Assembly (NCBI RefSeq): GCF_016859125.1
Contig: NZ_CP069338.1
Span: forward strand, 1,674,001 to 1,738,000
Length of the DNA: 64,000 bases
DNA from: Archangium violaceum
GTDB lineage: Bacteria > Myxococcota > Myxococcia > Myxococcales > Myxococcaceae
Reading direction: 5' to 3'
In this document: piece after piece, positions 33,414-42,400 of the stretch
Position numbering within the stretch: position 1 is the stretch's first letter
How the letters are laid out: every line of letters starts with the position of its first letter
The notes under the pieces: generated by a model
Seen by the model: only the letters and a program-made list of their open reading frames with translations
Told to the model about the DNA's origin: nothing
Database searches by the model: none
Made by a program: the position numbers and the translations under genes

Positions 33414-36230
33414 ATGGGATTCGAGGAGTCGGAAGGATTCGCGCGCCCGGTGGCCCTGTTCATCGCGCCGTTCCTGGGGACGCTGGCCGAACGGCTGGGC
33501 CAGGTGCGCGGCCTTGGTGAGGCGGAGCGCGCCATCGTCCACGCGGCCGCCGATGCGGCCCTCCGCAACAACGCCCAGGCCAGACTCAACCGGGTGCTGC
33601 TGCTGGAGCTCCACGCCGCGGGAATGACGGGCAAGCTCAGCGCCACCGACGAGCAGCAGCGGTGGGCGCAGTTCCTCGAGCTGGCCTGCACCGCTCCCTT
33701 CGGCGAGCACCTGCGCCGCCGCTACCCGACGCTGCACGAGCGGCTCGCCACCGTCTGCCGGTTGCAGCTCGACGCGGTACTCACCCTGGTGGAACGCTTC
33801 GTCGCCGATCGGGACGCCCTCACCGGGTTGCCGGGCCAGCCCGGTGGAGAGCTGCGCGCCCTCTCGCTCGGCGCCGGTGACTCCCACCGGGGCGGGCACA
33901 CCGTGGCGCGGCTCGACTTCGCGCACGGCTCGGTGATGTACAAACCGAGATCGGTCCAGGTCGACAGCGCGCTCCAGGCATTGCTGGACCGCGTCCTGAC
34001 CGATACGCCCGCCCAGGAGCGCATCCGGATTCCACGCGTGCTGATGCGTGACGGCTACGGCTGGGCGGAGTTCGTCGAGCACCGCTACTGCGAGGGCGAG
34101 GCCGAGCTGACCCGCTTCTACCGCAACCTCGGCCACTGGCTCGCCGTGATGCGACTGCTCGGGGGCACGGACCTGCACTCGGAGAACCTCATCGCGCACG
34201 GCCCGGTCCCCGTGGTGGTGGACGTGGAGAGCCTGTTCACCCAGGACCCCCTGGTTCCCCCCTCCGGCCGGGGCGACGCGGTGGACGTCGCCGCCCAGAC
34301 GATCCGCGGCACCGTGCTACGCACCGGCCTGCTGCCCATCCGCGCCGATGGTCTCGCCCTGGCCGGCGTGGACATCTCCGCCGTGGGCGCGCTGCCCGGA
34401 CAGCAACCGAAGATCCAGGTCCCCACCATCGTCGACGGAGGGAGCGCCTCCGCGCGCCTGGGAATGACCACGGTGGAGCTGCCACCGACGAAGAACCATC
34501 CCAGTCCACGTCCCGTCCTCGAACGCTACTGGGACCAGATCGTCACCGGATTCCGGGAGCTGACCGCGCACCTCGTGAAGCTGGACGCGGAGCACGGCAT
34601 GACCGGACTGCTGCGCCCCTTCCTCGGCTGCGAGGTCCGGCGCATCCTCCGGCCGACCCAGGCCTACGCGGAGATCGGCCGGATGCTGTGGCATCCCGCC
34701 TCGCTGCACAACGAGCCCGCCGCGGTCGAGCGCGCCAGGGACATCCTGCTCCGCAACGCCCATGCGATACCCGGCGCACCGACCGGGCCCGAGGAGATCA
34801 ACCGCGAGATTGGCGACCTGCTCGCGGGCGACGTCCCCGTCTTCACGGCCCTCGTGGACGACGCGCTACTCGAGAAGACCGTCGACACGTGGCGATCGGC
34901 CGACCTCCCCCGGGAGGAGATGACCATCCAGGGCGCACTGGTCAGCGCCTACCTGAACGAGCGCGTCCTGCCGCCTCGCAGGCAGGTCCCCACGCAGCGG
35001 CTCGACCGGGAGCGGTTGGACGGCCGCCGCAGGGCCCTCGCAGCCCGGCTGGTCGAACAACTGTGCGACGCGGCCGTCCGCGGCAAGGACGGAACCGCCA
35101 CGTGGATCAGCCCGGTGCTCACCGAGTTCGGCTGGGCCATCCGCCCGTTGACCGCCGACGTGTACAGCGGGCAGGGCGGGGTCTCGGTCGTCCTCGCCGA
35201 GTACCTGCACGAGGTGCGTCGCCGGCGGGCCGATGCGGTGGACGGCGTGGCGGAGACCCTCGTCGGCGCCCTGGCGGTGCTCCGCGCGACGGAGGACCAG
35301 GTGCCCACCCCGCAGCTCGGTGCGTTCCTGGGCCTGGCCTCGCAGGTGTGGACCTGGAGCACGCTGTACGATCTGCTGGGCGAGCCGTGGATGCTGGAGC
35401 GTGCGCGCGCCCGCGCCCAGGTGCTCGACCAGCGGATGGGCGAGGAGGACAACCTGCTGGAGATCATCAGTGGGGTGTCCGGCGTCATCGTGCCGATGCT
35501 CAACCTGGCCGAGCAGACCGGAGAGGAGCGATGGCTGCGCACCGCCGCCGCCGCGAGCCGCCGGTTGGAGAGCACCGCGAAGATCGACGAGACAGGCGCG
35601 CGGTGGTCGACCTCGATGTTCCCCGAGGCCATTGGAGGCTTCGCCCACGGCGCGACGGGCATTGGCTGGGCGCTGGCCCGGCTGGGACTCAGCGCCGCCG
35701 GCACGGAGGCCGACCGTCGGCGGTGGCTCGAGCTGGCCGACCGCGCCTTCGCCTTCGAGGAATCGCTGTACCGCCCGGAGGCGGGCAACTGGGCCGATGC
35801 GCGCAAGGGCAGCGCCGTCGAGTTCCTCACCGCCTGGTGCCATGGCAGCACGGGCATCGGGCTCGCCGCCTGCGACCTCTACGTCCGCACCCGGGAGCAA
35901 CGCCACCTGGACGTGGCCCGCCGCGCCTGTGCCGCCGGCCTCCGCGAGGGCTTCGGCTGGAGCCACACGCTCTGTCATGGCGACCTCGGGTTGTGGGAAC
36001 TGCTGAACACCGGGCGGCGCATCGACCCCGGCTACAAAGGACCCGACCGGGACTGGATGGACGCGGAGATCCTCTCCAGCCTGGAGGAGCGGGGACCGGT
36101 GGGGGGCCTGGCGCGAGAGGCCTTCTCCCCCGGCCTGATGCCGGGGCTCAGTGGCGTCATCCACCTCCTGCTCAGGATGCACCCCGAGCAACGTCTCCCC
36201 TCGCCTCTGCTGATGGACAGGGGTTGCTGA
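33414..36230 (+). CDS. lanM: Class II lanthionine synthetase (LanM)
   Basis: A 938-aa bifunctional enzyme. The N-terminal dehydratase half includes VARLDFAHGSVMYKPRSV, GGTDLHSENLIAHGPVPVVVDVE (kinase-like fold used to phosphorylate Ser/Thr before elimination) and FRELTAHLVKL. The C-terminal cyclase half has the zinc ligands in AWCHGSTGIGL (Cys near 808) and LCHGDLGLWE (Cys-His near 854-855), with GGFAHGATGIGWAL repeats of the alpha/alpha barrel. The start is ATG 33414 with GGAGAG 6 bases upstream; upstream frame lacks such a site. It lies 85 bp downstream of the precursor, so both form one unit. Confidence 0.92.
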   Translation: MGFEESEGFARPVALFIAPFLGTLAERLGQVRGLGEAERAIVHAAADAALRNNAQARLNRVLLLELHAAGMTGKLSATDEQQRWAQFLELACTAPFGEHLRRRYPTLHERLATVCRLQLDAVLTLVERFVADRDALTGLPGQPGGELRALSLGAGDSHRGGHTVARLDFAHGSVMYKPRSVQVDSALQALLDRVLTDTPAQERIRIPRVLMRDGYGWAEFVEHRYCEGEAELTRFYRNLGHWLAVMRLLGGTDLHSENLIAHGPVPVVVDVESLFTQDPLVPPSGRGDAVDVAAQTIRGTVLRTGLLPIRADGLALAGVDISAVGALPGQQPKIQVPTIVDGGSASARLGMTTVELPPTKNHPSPRPVLERYWDQIVTGFRELTAHLVKLDAEHGMTGLLRPFLGCEVRRILRPTQAYAEIGRMLWHPASLHNEPAAVERARDILLRNAHAIPGAPTGPEEINREIGDLLAGDVPVFTALVDDALLEKTVDTWRSADLPREEMTIQGALVSAYLNERVLPPRRQVPTQRLDRERLDGRRRALAARLVEQLCDAAVRGKDGTATWISPVLTEFGWAIRPLTADVYSGQGGVSVVLAEYLHEVRRRRADAVDGVAETLVGALAVLRATEDQVPTPQLGAFLGLASQVWTWSTLYDLLGEPWMLERARARAQVLDQRMGEEDNLLEIISGVSGVIVPMLNLAEQTGEERWLRTAAAASRRLESTAKIDETGARWSTSMFPEAIGGFAHGATGIGWALARLGLSAAGTEADRRRWLELADRAFAFEESLYRPEAGNWADARKGSAVEFLTAWCHGSTGIGLAACDLYVRTREQRHLDVARRACAAGLREGFGWSHTLCHGDLGLWELLNTGRRIDPGYKGPDRDWMDAEILSSLEERGPVGGLAREAFSPGLMPGLSGVIHLLLRMHPEQRLPSPLLMDRGC

Positions 36231-36433
36231 TGGACGGAGGGGGCAGGCAGGGGTGCAATCGTTACAAGAAGGGAAATTCCTTTCCCAGTAGAAAGGCCAG
36301 CCAGAGGTAACTCCAGCGGTCATTCGGGAGAGAGAAGTTCCCTCTCGTTCCAAGGACTTGGAAAGGGAGTCCCCGTCCCGGGGGGCGGGTGGGCCGCGCT
36401 TTGCACAAGCGGCCGAGCGGAAGGAGTTTCCGC

Positions 36434-37093
36434 GTGTCCACCCGGTCCCGCTCCACAGGCTTCACCCTCGTCGAACTGCTCGTGGGAGTCGCCCTCCTCG
36501 GCATCCTGGCGACGCTCGCGGGCATGGCCGTGTTCCACGGAGCCACGCGCGCTCGCGTCAGCAATGCCGCCTTCGAAGTGGCCGCGCTGTACACCGCCGC
36601 ACAGATGCGGGCCAGCAGCATGGGCGTGCCCCACTACGTCGTCTTCCATGACGACGGCACCGGGTTCGGCGTGTCGATGCTGGAGCGCGCGGACGCGCTC
36701 GGCGCCTTCAACTGGGCCAGCGACGATGTGACGAACCTCTCCGCCGTGGGGGGCGTCCTGCACGAGCGGCTGCGGCTCTCCCACGAGAGCGGCCTGGGCT
36801 TCCTGGACCTCGGCGCCCCGCGCTCGGACTTCCCGACACTGCCCGCGCCCTTCGCCTCCATCTCCCTCACGCCGTCCGGCTCGGGCCGGCTGCTCGGTGG
36901 GTGCACCTTCTGCACCGAGGGCACCGGCGGCGCCCGGGGCGTCATCCGCTTCTCTCCCAATGGCACCGTCCAGATGATGACGGGCGGGACGGAGACCGGC
37001 GGCGTCATCGCCTTCGCACCCGACTCGCGCGGGTCCGGCCCGCCCCGGTGGGTCGTCATCGCCGCGCCGGCCGGTGCCATCCGCGTCTTCTAG
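36434..37093 (+). CDS. GspH/FimT-family minor pseudopilin
   Basis: A 219-aa prepilin. The type III signal ends STG, then FTLVELLVGVALLGILATLAG: the Gly-Phe cleavage site, Glu5 and the hydrophobic helix are all clear. The rest is the GspH-like beta domain with a disulfide pair in GGCTFCTEG. It is the first gene of a minor-pilin cluster (FimT, PilV, PilW, PilX, PilY1) that primes type IV pilus assembly. The start is GTG at 36434 with AAGGAG 7 bases upstream. Confidence 0.88.
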   Translation: MSTRSRSTGFTLVELLVGVALLGILATLAGMAVFHGATRARVSNAAFEVAALYTAAQMRASSMGVPHYVVFHDDGTGFGVSMLERADALGAFNWASDDVTNLSAVGGVLHERLRLSHESGLGFLDLGAPRSDFPTLPAPFASISLTPSGSGRLLGGCTFCTEGTGGARGVIRFSPNGTVQMMTGGTETGGVIAFAPDSRGSGPPRWVVIAAPAGAIRVF

Positions 37094-37107
37094 GAGGACT
37101 CGTCACC

Positions 37108-37659
37108 ATGTCTCCGACTCCCCACGCTCGCAGACTCCGTGGATTCAGCCTCATCGAGGCCATGGCGGCCCTCGTCGTCTTCACCATCGGCATCCTCGGC
37201 GTGCTGCAGATGAACGTGCTGGCCAGCCAGCAGAACGGGCTCGCCCGGCGCCAGTCCACCGCGAGCAAGATCGCCCGCGACATGGTGGACGCCTTCGAGC
37301 GCCTGCCCTTCGACCACGCGCTGCTGTCTTCCGAGAGCACCATCGACCCGGGGGATCCGCGCTTCCTCCGCTTCGACGAGGCCGACGGCCGGGTGATGTT
37401 GGAGGACGCGGTGGCGCTCGTCGGGGAGCGCCCGCTGCTCGGCGCGGCCCACGCGAGCGTGAGCACCGAGGGCACCTACGAGGTGGCGTGGCGGGTGGCG
37501 CCCCTGAAGAACGACGAGGGCACCACCGAGGCCCGCCGCATCCTGGTGATGGTGCGCTTCCCCACCACGGCCGGGAGCCTCAAGCAGGTCAACGTCTGGG
37601 CGGTGAAGTTCAACCCCCAGGCCATCGGCTGGGGCGCCGCGGCCATCCCGGAGATTTGA
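37108..37659 (+). CDS. pilV: PilV-like minor pilin
   Basis: A 183-aa prepilin with signal RRLRG and FSLIEAMAALVVFTIGILGV, the longer VFTIGILG helix typical of PilV. The C-terminal part is beta-rich. The start at 37108 follows AGGAGG at 10 bases. It is second in the minor-pilin operon, 14 bp behind the FimT-like gene. Confidence 0.85.
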   Translation: MSPTPHARRLRGFSLIEAMAALVVFTIGILGVLQMNVLASQQNGLARRQSTASKIARDMVDAFERLPFDHALLSSESTIDPGDPRFLRFDEADGRVMLEDAVALVGERPLLGAAHASVSTEGTYEVAWRVAPLKNDEGTTEARRILVMVRFPTTAGSLKQVNVWAVKFNPQAIGWGAAAIPEI

Positions 37660-37661
37660 GC

Positions 37662-38885
37662 ATGCGCGTGCCTCGTCGCCCTCGTGGCTTCTCGCTCATC
37701 GAGCTGCTCGTCTCCGTCGCCATCGGCGGCGTGGTGCTCACCGGCATCTGCCTCGTCTTCATCTCGCAGGCCTGGCAGTACCAGGCCCACGCGAGCCGCC
37801 GCGCGGTGCAGGCCAGTGTGCGGCAGGCGCTGGGCTTCGTGGAGCGGCACGTGCGCAACGCGGGCTACGGCGTGGACCCGGACCGGGCCATCCTCGCCTA
37901 TGACTCCTTCGACGCGGCCGGCAACGCGCCCGGCGACGGGTACCCGGACGGCATCACCGTCCACGCGCGCGACCTGTACTTCCGCCGCCGCGCCACCACC
38001 GTGGGCACGGACTTCCTGCGGTTCGATCTCGAGCTCCAGCGTCCGCTGCGCAAGGGGGAGATCCTGCTCGTCCTCTGCCCCGGCGCCATCCGCTACGCCT
38101 ACGTGACGGTGGGGGAGACAGCTCCCGTGGGGGCCGACACCGTCCAGCTGGACACCGCCCCCTCTCCGATGGACTCGCCCTCGGGGCCTCCGGGCACGCT
38201 CTTCCACGAGCAGGACCAGTTGAATGAGGCCTGCTTCCACGACACCGAGCCGCCCGTGGTGGTGAAGGTGGAGCGCTCCAGCTTCTACGTCGCGTCCTTC
38301 GACGACGACGGAGACCCGGCCACTCCCGGCGCCACGCCCTACCTCATGCTGCACCGGGGGGTGGACATCAACGGAGACGGCACCATCGACGGGGCGGACG
38401 CCGCGCCCATCGCGGTGGGCATCGAGCAACTCCAGGTGGCCTACATCCTCAACACCCTGGGGGACACGCCGCCGCCGCTCGTGGGCGTGGACGACACCGT
38501 GCCCTGGGGCGAGACGTGGCACACCGGGACGCCCGAAACGGACCGGCCTCGCCTGGATGACGCCTATGCCTCGCCCCGGCGCCTCGGCTCGCACCCGGCC
38601 AACATCCGTCAGGTGCGGCTCACCGTCGTCGCGCGCAGCACCAGGGCCGACACGCAGCGCCCCGGGGATGACGTGCTCACACCGGGCGCCGGAGACGCCG
38701 ACGGCCCCTCCCTCCCCTCCGGCAGCACCGCCTGGCGGCAGCTCGAGAACCTGGGCACCACGCCCGCGAAGGCCTTCGATCCGCGCGGAGGTGGCTTCAG
38801 CCGCGCCGTGCTGCGCGAGGCCATCGCCCCCAAGAACCTGCTGATGCGCTCGCAGTTCATCCCCATCCACCCAGGAGGAGGTTGA
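37662..38885 (+). CDS. pilW: PilW-like minor pilin
   Basis: A 407-aa prepilin: signal PRGFSLIELLVSVAIGGVVL, then RNAGYGVDPD, a pattern of PilW proteins, and a long beta domain with an EF-hand-like DINGDGTIDGAD segment near residue 235 that may bind calcium. It is larger than many PilW proteins because of inserted loops. It starts 2 bp after the pilV stop. Confidence 0.85.
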   Translation: MRVPRRPRGFSLIELLVSVAIGGVVLTGICLVFISQAWQYQAHASRRAVQASVRQALGFVERHVRNAGYGVDPDRAILAYDSFDAAGNAPGDGYPDGITVHARDLYFRRRATTVGTDFLRFDLELQRPLRKGEILLVLCPGAIRYAYVTVGETAPVGADTVQLDTAPSPMDSPSGPPGTLFHEQDQLNEACFHDTEPPVVVKVERSSFYVASFDDDGDPATPGATPYLMLHRGVDINGDGTIDGADAAPIAVGIEQLQVAYILNTLGDTPPPLVGVDDTVPWGETWHTGTPETDRPRLDDAYASPRRLGSHPANIRQVRLTVVARSTRADTQRPGDDVLTPGAGDADGPSLPSGSTAWRQLENLGTTPAKAFDPRGGGFSRAVLREAIAPKNLLMRSQFIPIHPGGG

Positions 38886-38889
38886 GCCC

Positions 38890-39408
38890 ATGCCTCTCCG
38901 TCCCCGTCACGCCGCGCCCCGAGGCATGGCCCTCGTGCTGGCGCTCATCGTCGTGGTCCTCGTCACCCTGCTGGTGGCGGGGGCCATCTCCTTCACCGGC
39001 ACCGAGCGCAACGCCGCGGTGCTCCAGACGCGCGCGGACTCGCTCTCGGCCTGCACGCAGGCGGCGCGCAACCTCTTCCTCGCGCGCCTGCGGGTGCTCA
39101 CCCCGGGCACCGCCGGCCAGGTGAAGCTCGATGACGCGTATGGCCAGGGTCTCATCCGCGCGGGCCACTTCACCGGCACGCCCGCGGCGCCCGCTTCCGA
39201 AACGACTCCGCCGCCCACGCTGACCCACGTGGAGCGACTGCCCGCCAACCTCGTGGGTGCCTCGCGCGACACGGCCCGGGACATCAGCAACACGCTCGGC
39301 GACGCGGCCGAGGGGGCCTACTGGTACTCCGTCACGGCGCTCTGCCAGGAGTACCCGGGCGGCCCCGAGCGGGAAGTCGAATTCGTCGTCCGTGTCGGCC
39401 TTCAGTAG
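38890..39408 (+). CDS. pilX: PilX-like minor pilus assembly protein
   Basis: A 172-aa protein with the PilX N-terminus: RGMALVLALIVVVLVTLLVAG, lacking Glu5, followed by RNAAVLQTRADSLSACTQAAR. This atypical prepilin sits at the initiation complex with PilY1. Four bp separate it from the pilW stop, with GGAGG at 38876 serving as ribosome site. Confidence 0.8.
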   Translation: MPLRPRHAAPRGMALVLALIVVVLVTLLVAGAISFTGTERNAAVLQTRADSLSACTQAARNLFLARLRVLTPGTAGQVKLDDAYGQGLIRAGHFTGTPAAPASETTPPPTLTHVERLPANLVGASRDTARDISNTLGDAAEGAYWYSVTALCQEYPGGPEREVEFVVRVGLQ

Positions 39409-39431
39409 CCCCCCTCCGAGGAACAACCCCC

Positions 39432-42400
39432 ATGAACCCCTGGAGCCATCTCCCCCGCCTGTGTGCCACCGCGCTCCTGCTCACCTCCGCCCGCACCCAC
39501 GCGGAAGGGCCCGAGGCGAAGGCCGCCTGTTGTCAGCTCACCACCTCGCTGGCCGCCGAGGCCCTGCGCGGCGAGGACCTCACCGGCGACGAGCGCTTCT
39601 TCATGAGCGAGGGCACGCCGCCCAACGTCCACTTCCTCATCGACACCTCGGCGTCCATGCGCGAGCTGCCCCAGGTGCGGGAAGGCAACCACGAGGCCTT
39701 CTTCGCCTCGGGTGACGGGTGCTCCCAGCCGGACCTGCTCGCGATGCAGGCGGCCAACGGGTGGAACCCGGCCGTGAACTACCCGGTGCCCGACGCGGAC
39801 CACCCCACCCTGTTCCAGAACGACAAGTTCTACGGGTACATGTTCTGGGAGGACTCCAACGCACCGGCCTCCCAATGGAACACGAAGGAGGAGGTCTGCG
39901 CCTTCCAGCACCCGGCGAGCGCGGATCCGACGCGGGCGCTCTACGACGCCTGTCTCTCGTGTCTGCGGACGAAGGGCTTCTACAAGCGGCCCGGAGCCAC
40001 GGGCGCGCGGCCGGGCACGGACCCGCGCAAGCTCACCTTCGCCTTCTCGGGCCGGCTCCTCAACTTCAACCCGCCCAAGTACGTGACGGCGAAGGCGGTC
40101 CTCAAGTCCATCATCAAGGACATGCGCCGGGTGCGCGTGGGCCTCAGCTACTTCGACGCGGACAACTCGGTGCACGGCGCGCTCATGGCCATGCCGCAGG
40201 GCCCCGCGTGCGACCAACTCGGCGCGGACCCGCGGGCCTTCGACACCGTGCGCGCCAACTACCTGGCGGCCGTGGACGGGCTGCGCTTCAAGGCCGCCAC
40301 CCCGCTGGCCGAGTCGCTCCTCAACCTCGGGCAGTACTTCTCCTCCAGCAACGCGCTCTACACGGACGTGTTCGGCTTCGACGGCAGCTACCTCAAGAGC
40401 GGCTTCCAGAACACGCTCCTCACGCGGCCGGAGCGCAGCTGGTGCTGGGGCTGCCAGTCCACCTCCATCGTCATCGTCACGGACGGCGAGCCGAGCGCCG
40501 ACGACCACGTCCCGGCCGGCACCCTCGAGGCCCTCAACGGGGGCGCGGTGGAGTGCCCCGCCTCGGAGCCGTGCGTGGAGGACGCGCAGCACAAGCTGGA
40601 TGACGTGGCGAAGCTGCTCGCCACGCAGGACCTGCAGCGCGCGAGCCCCGAGGTGGTGGGCGACTTCGACACGAAGGGCCGGCAGAGCCTCACCATCCAC
40701 GCCATCGGCTTCGGGGTGAACGCCAACATCCTCAAGAACGCCGCGCGCGTGGGAGGCGGGCTCTACCACCAGGCCAATGACGGCGCGGGGCTGAAGCAGG
40801 CCCTGGAGGAGATCATCGCCAACGTGAACCGGCGCTCCACGTCCTTCTCGGCGGCGTCCATGTCCGGGCAGCTCGGGGGCACGACGGGCACGCTGGTGCC
40901 CCGCCTGCGTCCGGGCCGGGACCACGACGAGCCATGGCGCGGGTACCTGTACCGCTACAAGCTCACCTCGGAGCTGCTGCTCGGCTGCACGCCATCACGG
41001 GCCAGCGCGGGCGATGACCCGTGGGACCTCAACGGGGACAAGGACTGCGAGGACGCCCACCTCATCGACGCGGACGACGATGCCGTCGTGGAGAACGAGC
41101 TGGGGGACTTCGTGAAGCTGAAGGACCGGCTGCAACCGGCCAGGCCCTTCTGGGAGGCGGGCCAGAAGCTCAAGGCCTCGGCGGCGCCCACCCAGCGGTG
41201 GAGGACGCGCGCCATCTACACCATCGTGGACAACGGAGGCCCCACGGGCGTGCCGGACGGGCGCATCGACTCGAATGACACGCCGGTGGCCTTCACCGAG
41301 GACAACGCCCCGGCGCTGCGCGGCTACCTGGGCATCGGCGAGGGCGGCTGCACGGTGGCCGGCGAGACGCTGGGCCCGGACGCCTGCGCGCGGGCCGTCA
41401 TCCGCTACTACCGGGGCGCGGACGTGCTGAACGAGGACAGGACCCGGCGCGACTTCGACCGGCCCTTCCTGCTGCACGACATCTTCCACTCGGCGCCACA
41501 GAGCGTGGAGCCGCCCATGCCCCGGGACTATTGTGGTTTCTCGCAGCAGTGCCTGCAGACGCTCCACACCGGCCGCACGGAGCAGGCGGCGTACACGGAC
41601 ACGGACACGGGCCCGGGCTCGGGCTCGGGCCGCACGCACGGGGCCTATGACGAATACGTGAAGCTGCACCAGGATCGCGACCGGGTGGTGCTGGTGGGCT
41701 CCAACGGCGGCATGCTGCACGCCTTCCACAACGGGAGCCGCACCGGGAAGGACCCGCTCACCGGCCTGCCGCGGCACGACGAGGGCACGGGCGAGGAGCT
41801 CTGGGCCTTCGTCCCACCGGACATGCTGCCCAAGCTGCTGCCCAAGCTGGGCAAGCACGGCTGGTTCGTGGACGGCACGCCCATGGTGCGCGAGGCCTGG
41901 CTGGACGGCGTGGGCACCGACCGGGACGCGGTGGCCGACGGGAAGAAACAGGCCAGTGAGTTCCGCACCGTGGCCGTCGTGGGCTCGGGCACGGGCGGGG
42001 TGCACCGCTTCGCGCTGGACCTGACGGAGCTGCTGAAGAGCCCGGGAGCCAGTCAGCCGGGCCGCGCGCCCAACCAGAAGGGGGACTTCCTGTGGATGTG
42101 GCCGCAGCCGTGCGACACGCTCGCGCTGCAACTGGGCGAAAGCGATGGCCACTTCGCCCCCCGGCCTCCGCCCATCGGCCCGGTGGCGATGGCGGACCCC
42201 GACGGCCCGTGGCGCGTGGACGGCACGCCGGCCCGTGAGGAGTGGGTGGTCTTCTTGAACGGGGGCTTCGACCGCTCGCTCAGCCGGGGCCGGGGCCTGG
42301 CCATGGTGGACCTCAAGACGGGCGAGACGCTGTGGAGCTTCTTCCACGGCGACGGCACCGAGCGCTCCGAGAACCTGCGCCACCCCTTCGCCGCCAGCGT

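Noticed and set aside
34688-36310. Long frames on both strands inside the LanM gene
   Set aside because: The LanM frame has zinc ligands and dehydratase motifs; the others are composition artefacts.
36348-36363. Palindrome TTCCAAGGACTTGGAA downstream of LanM as a terminator
   Set aside because: The loop would be only two bases and there is no T-tract; it could be a protein-binding dyad but nothing supports that.
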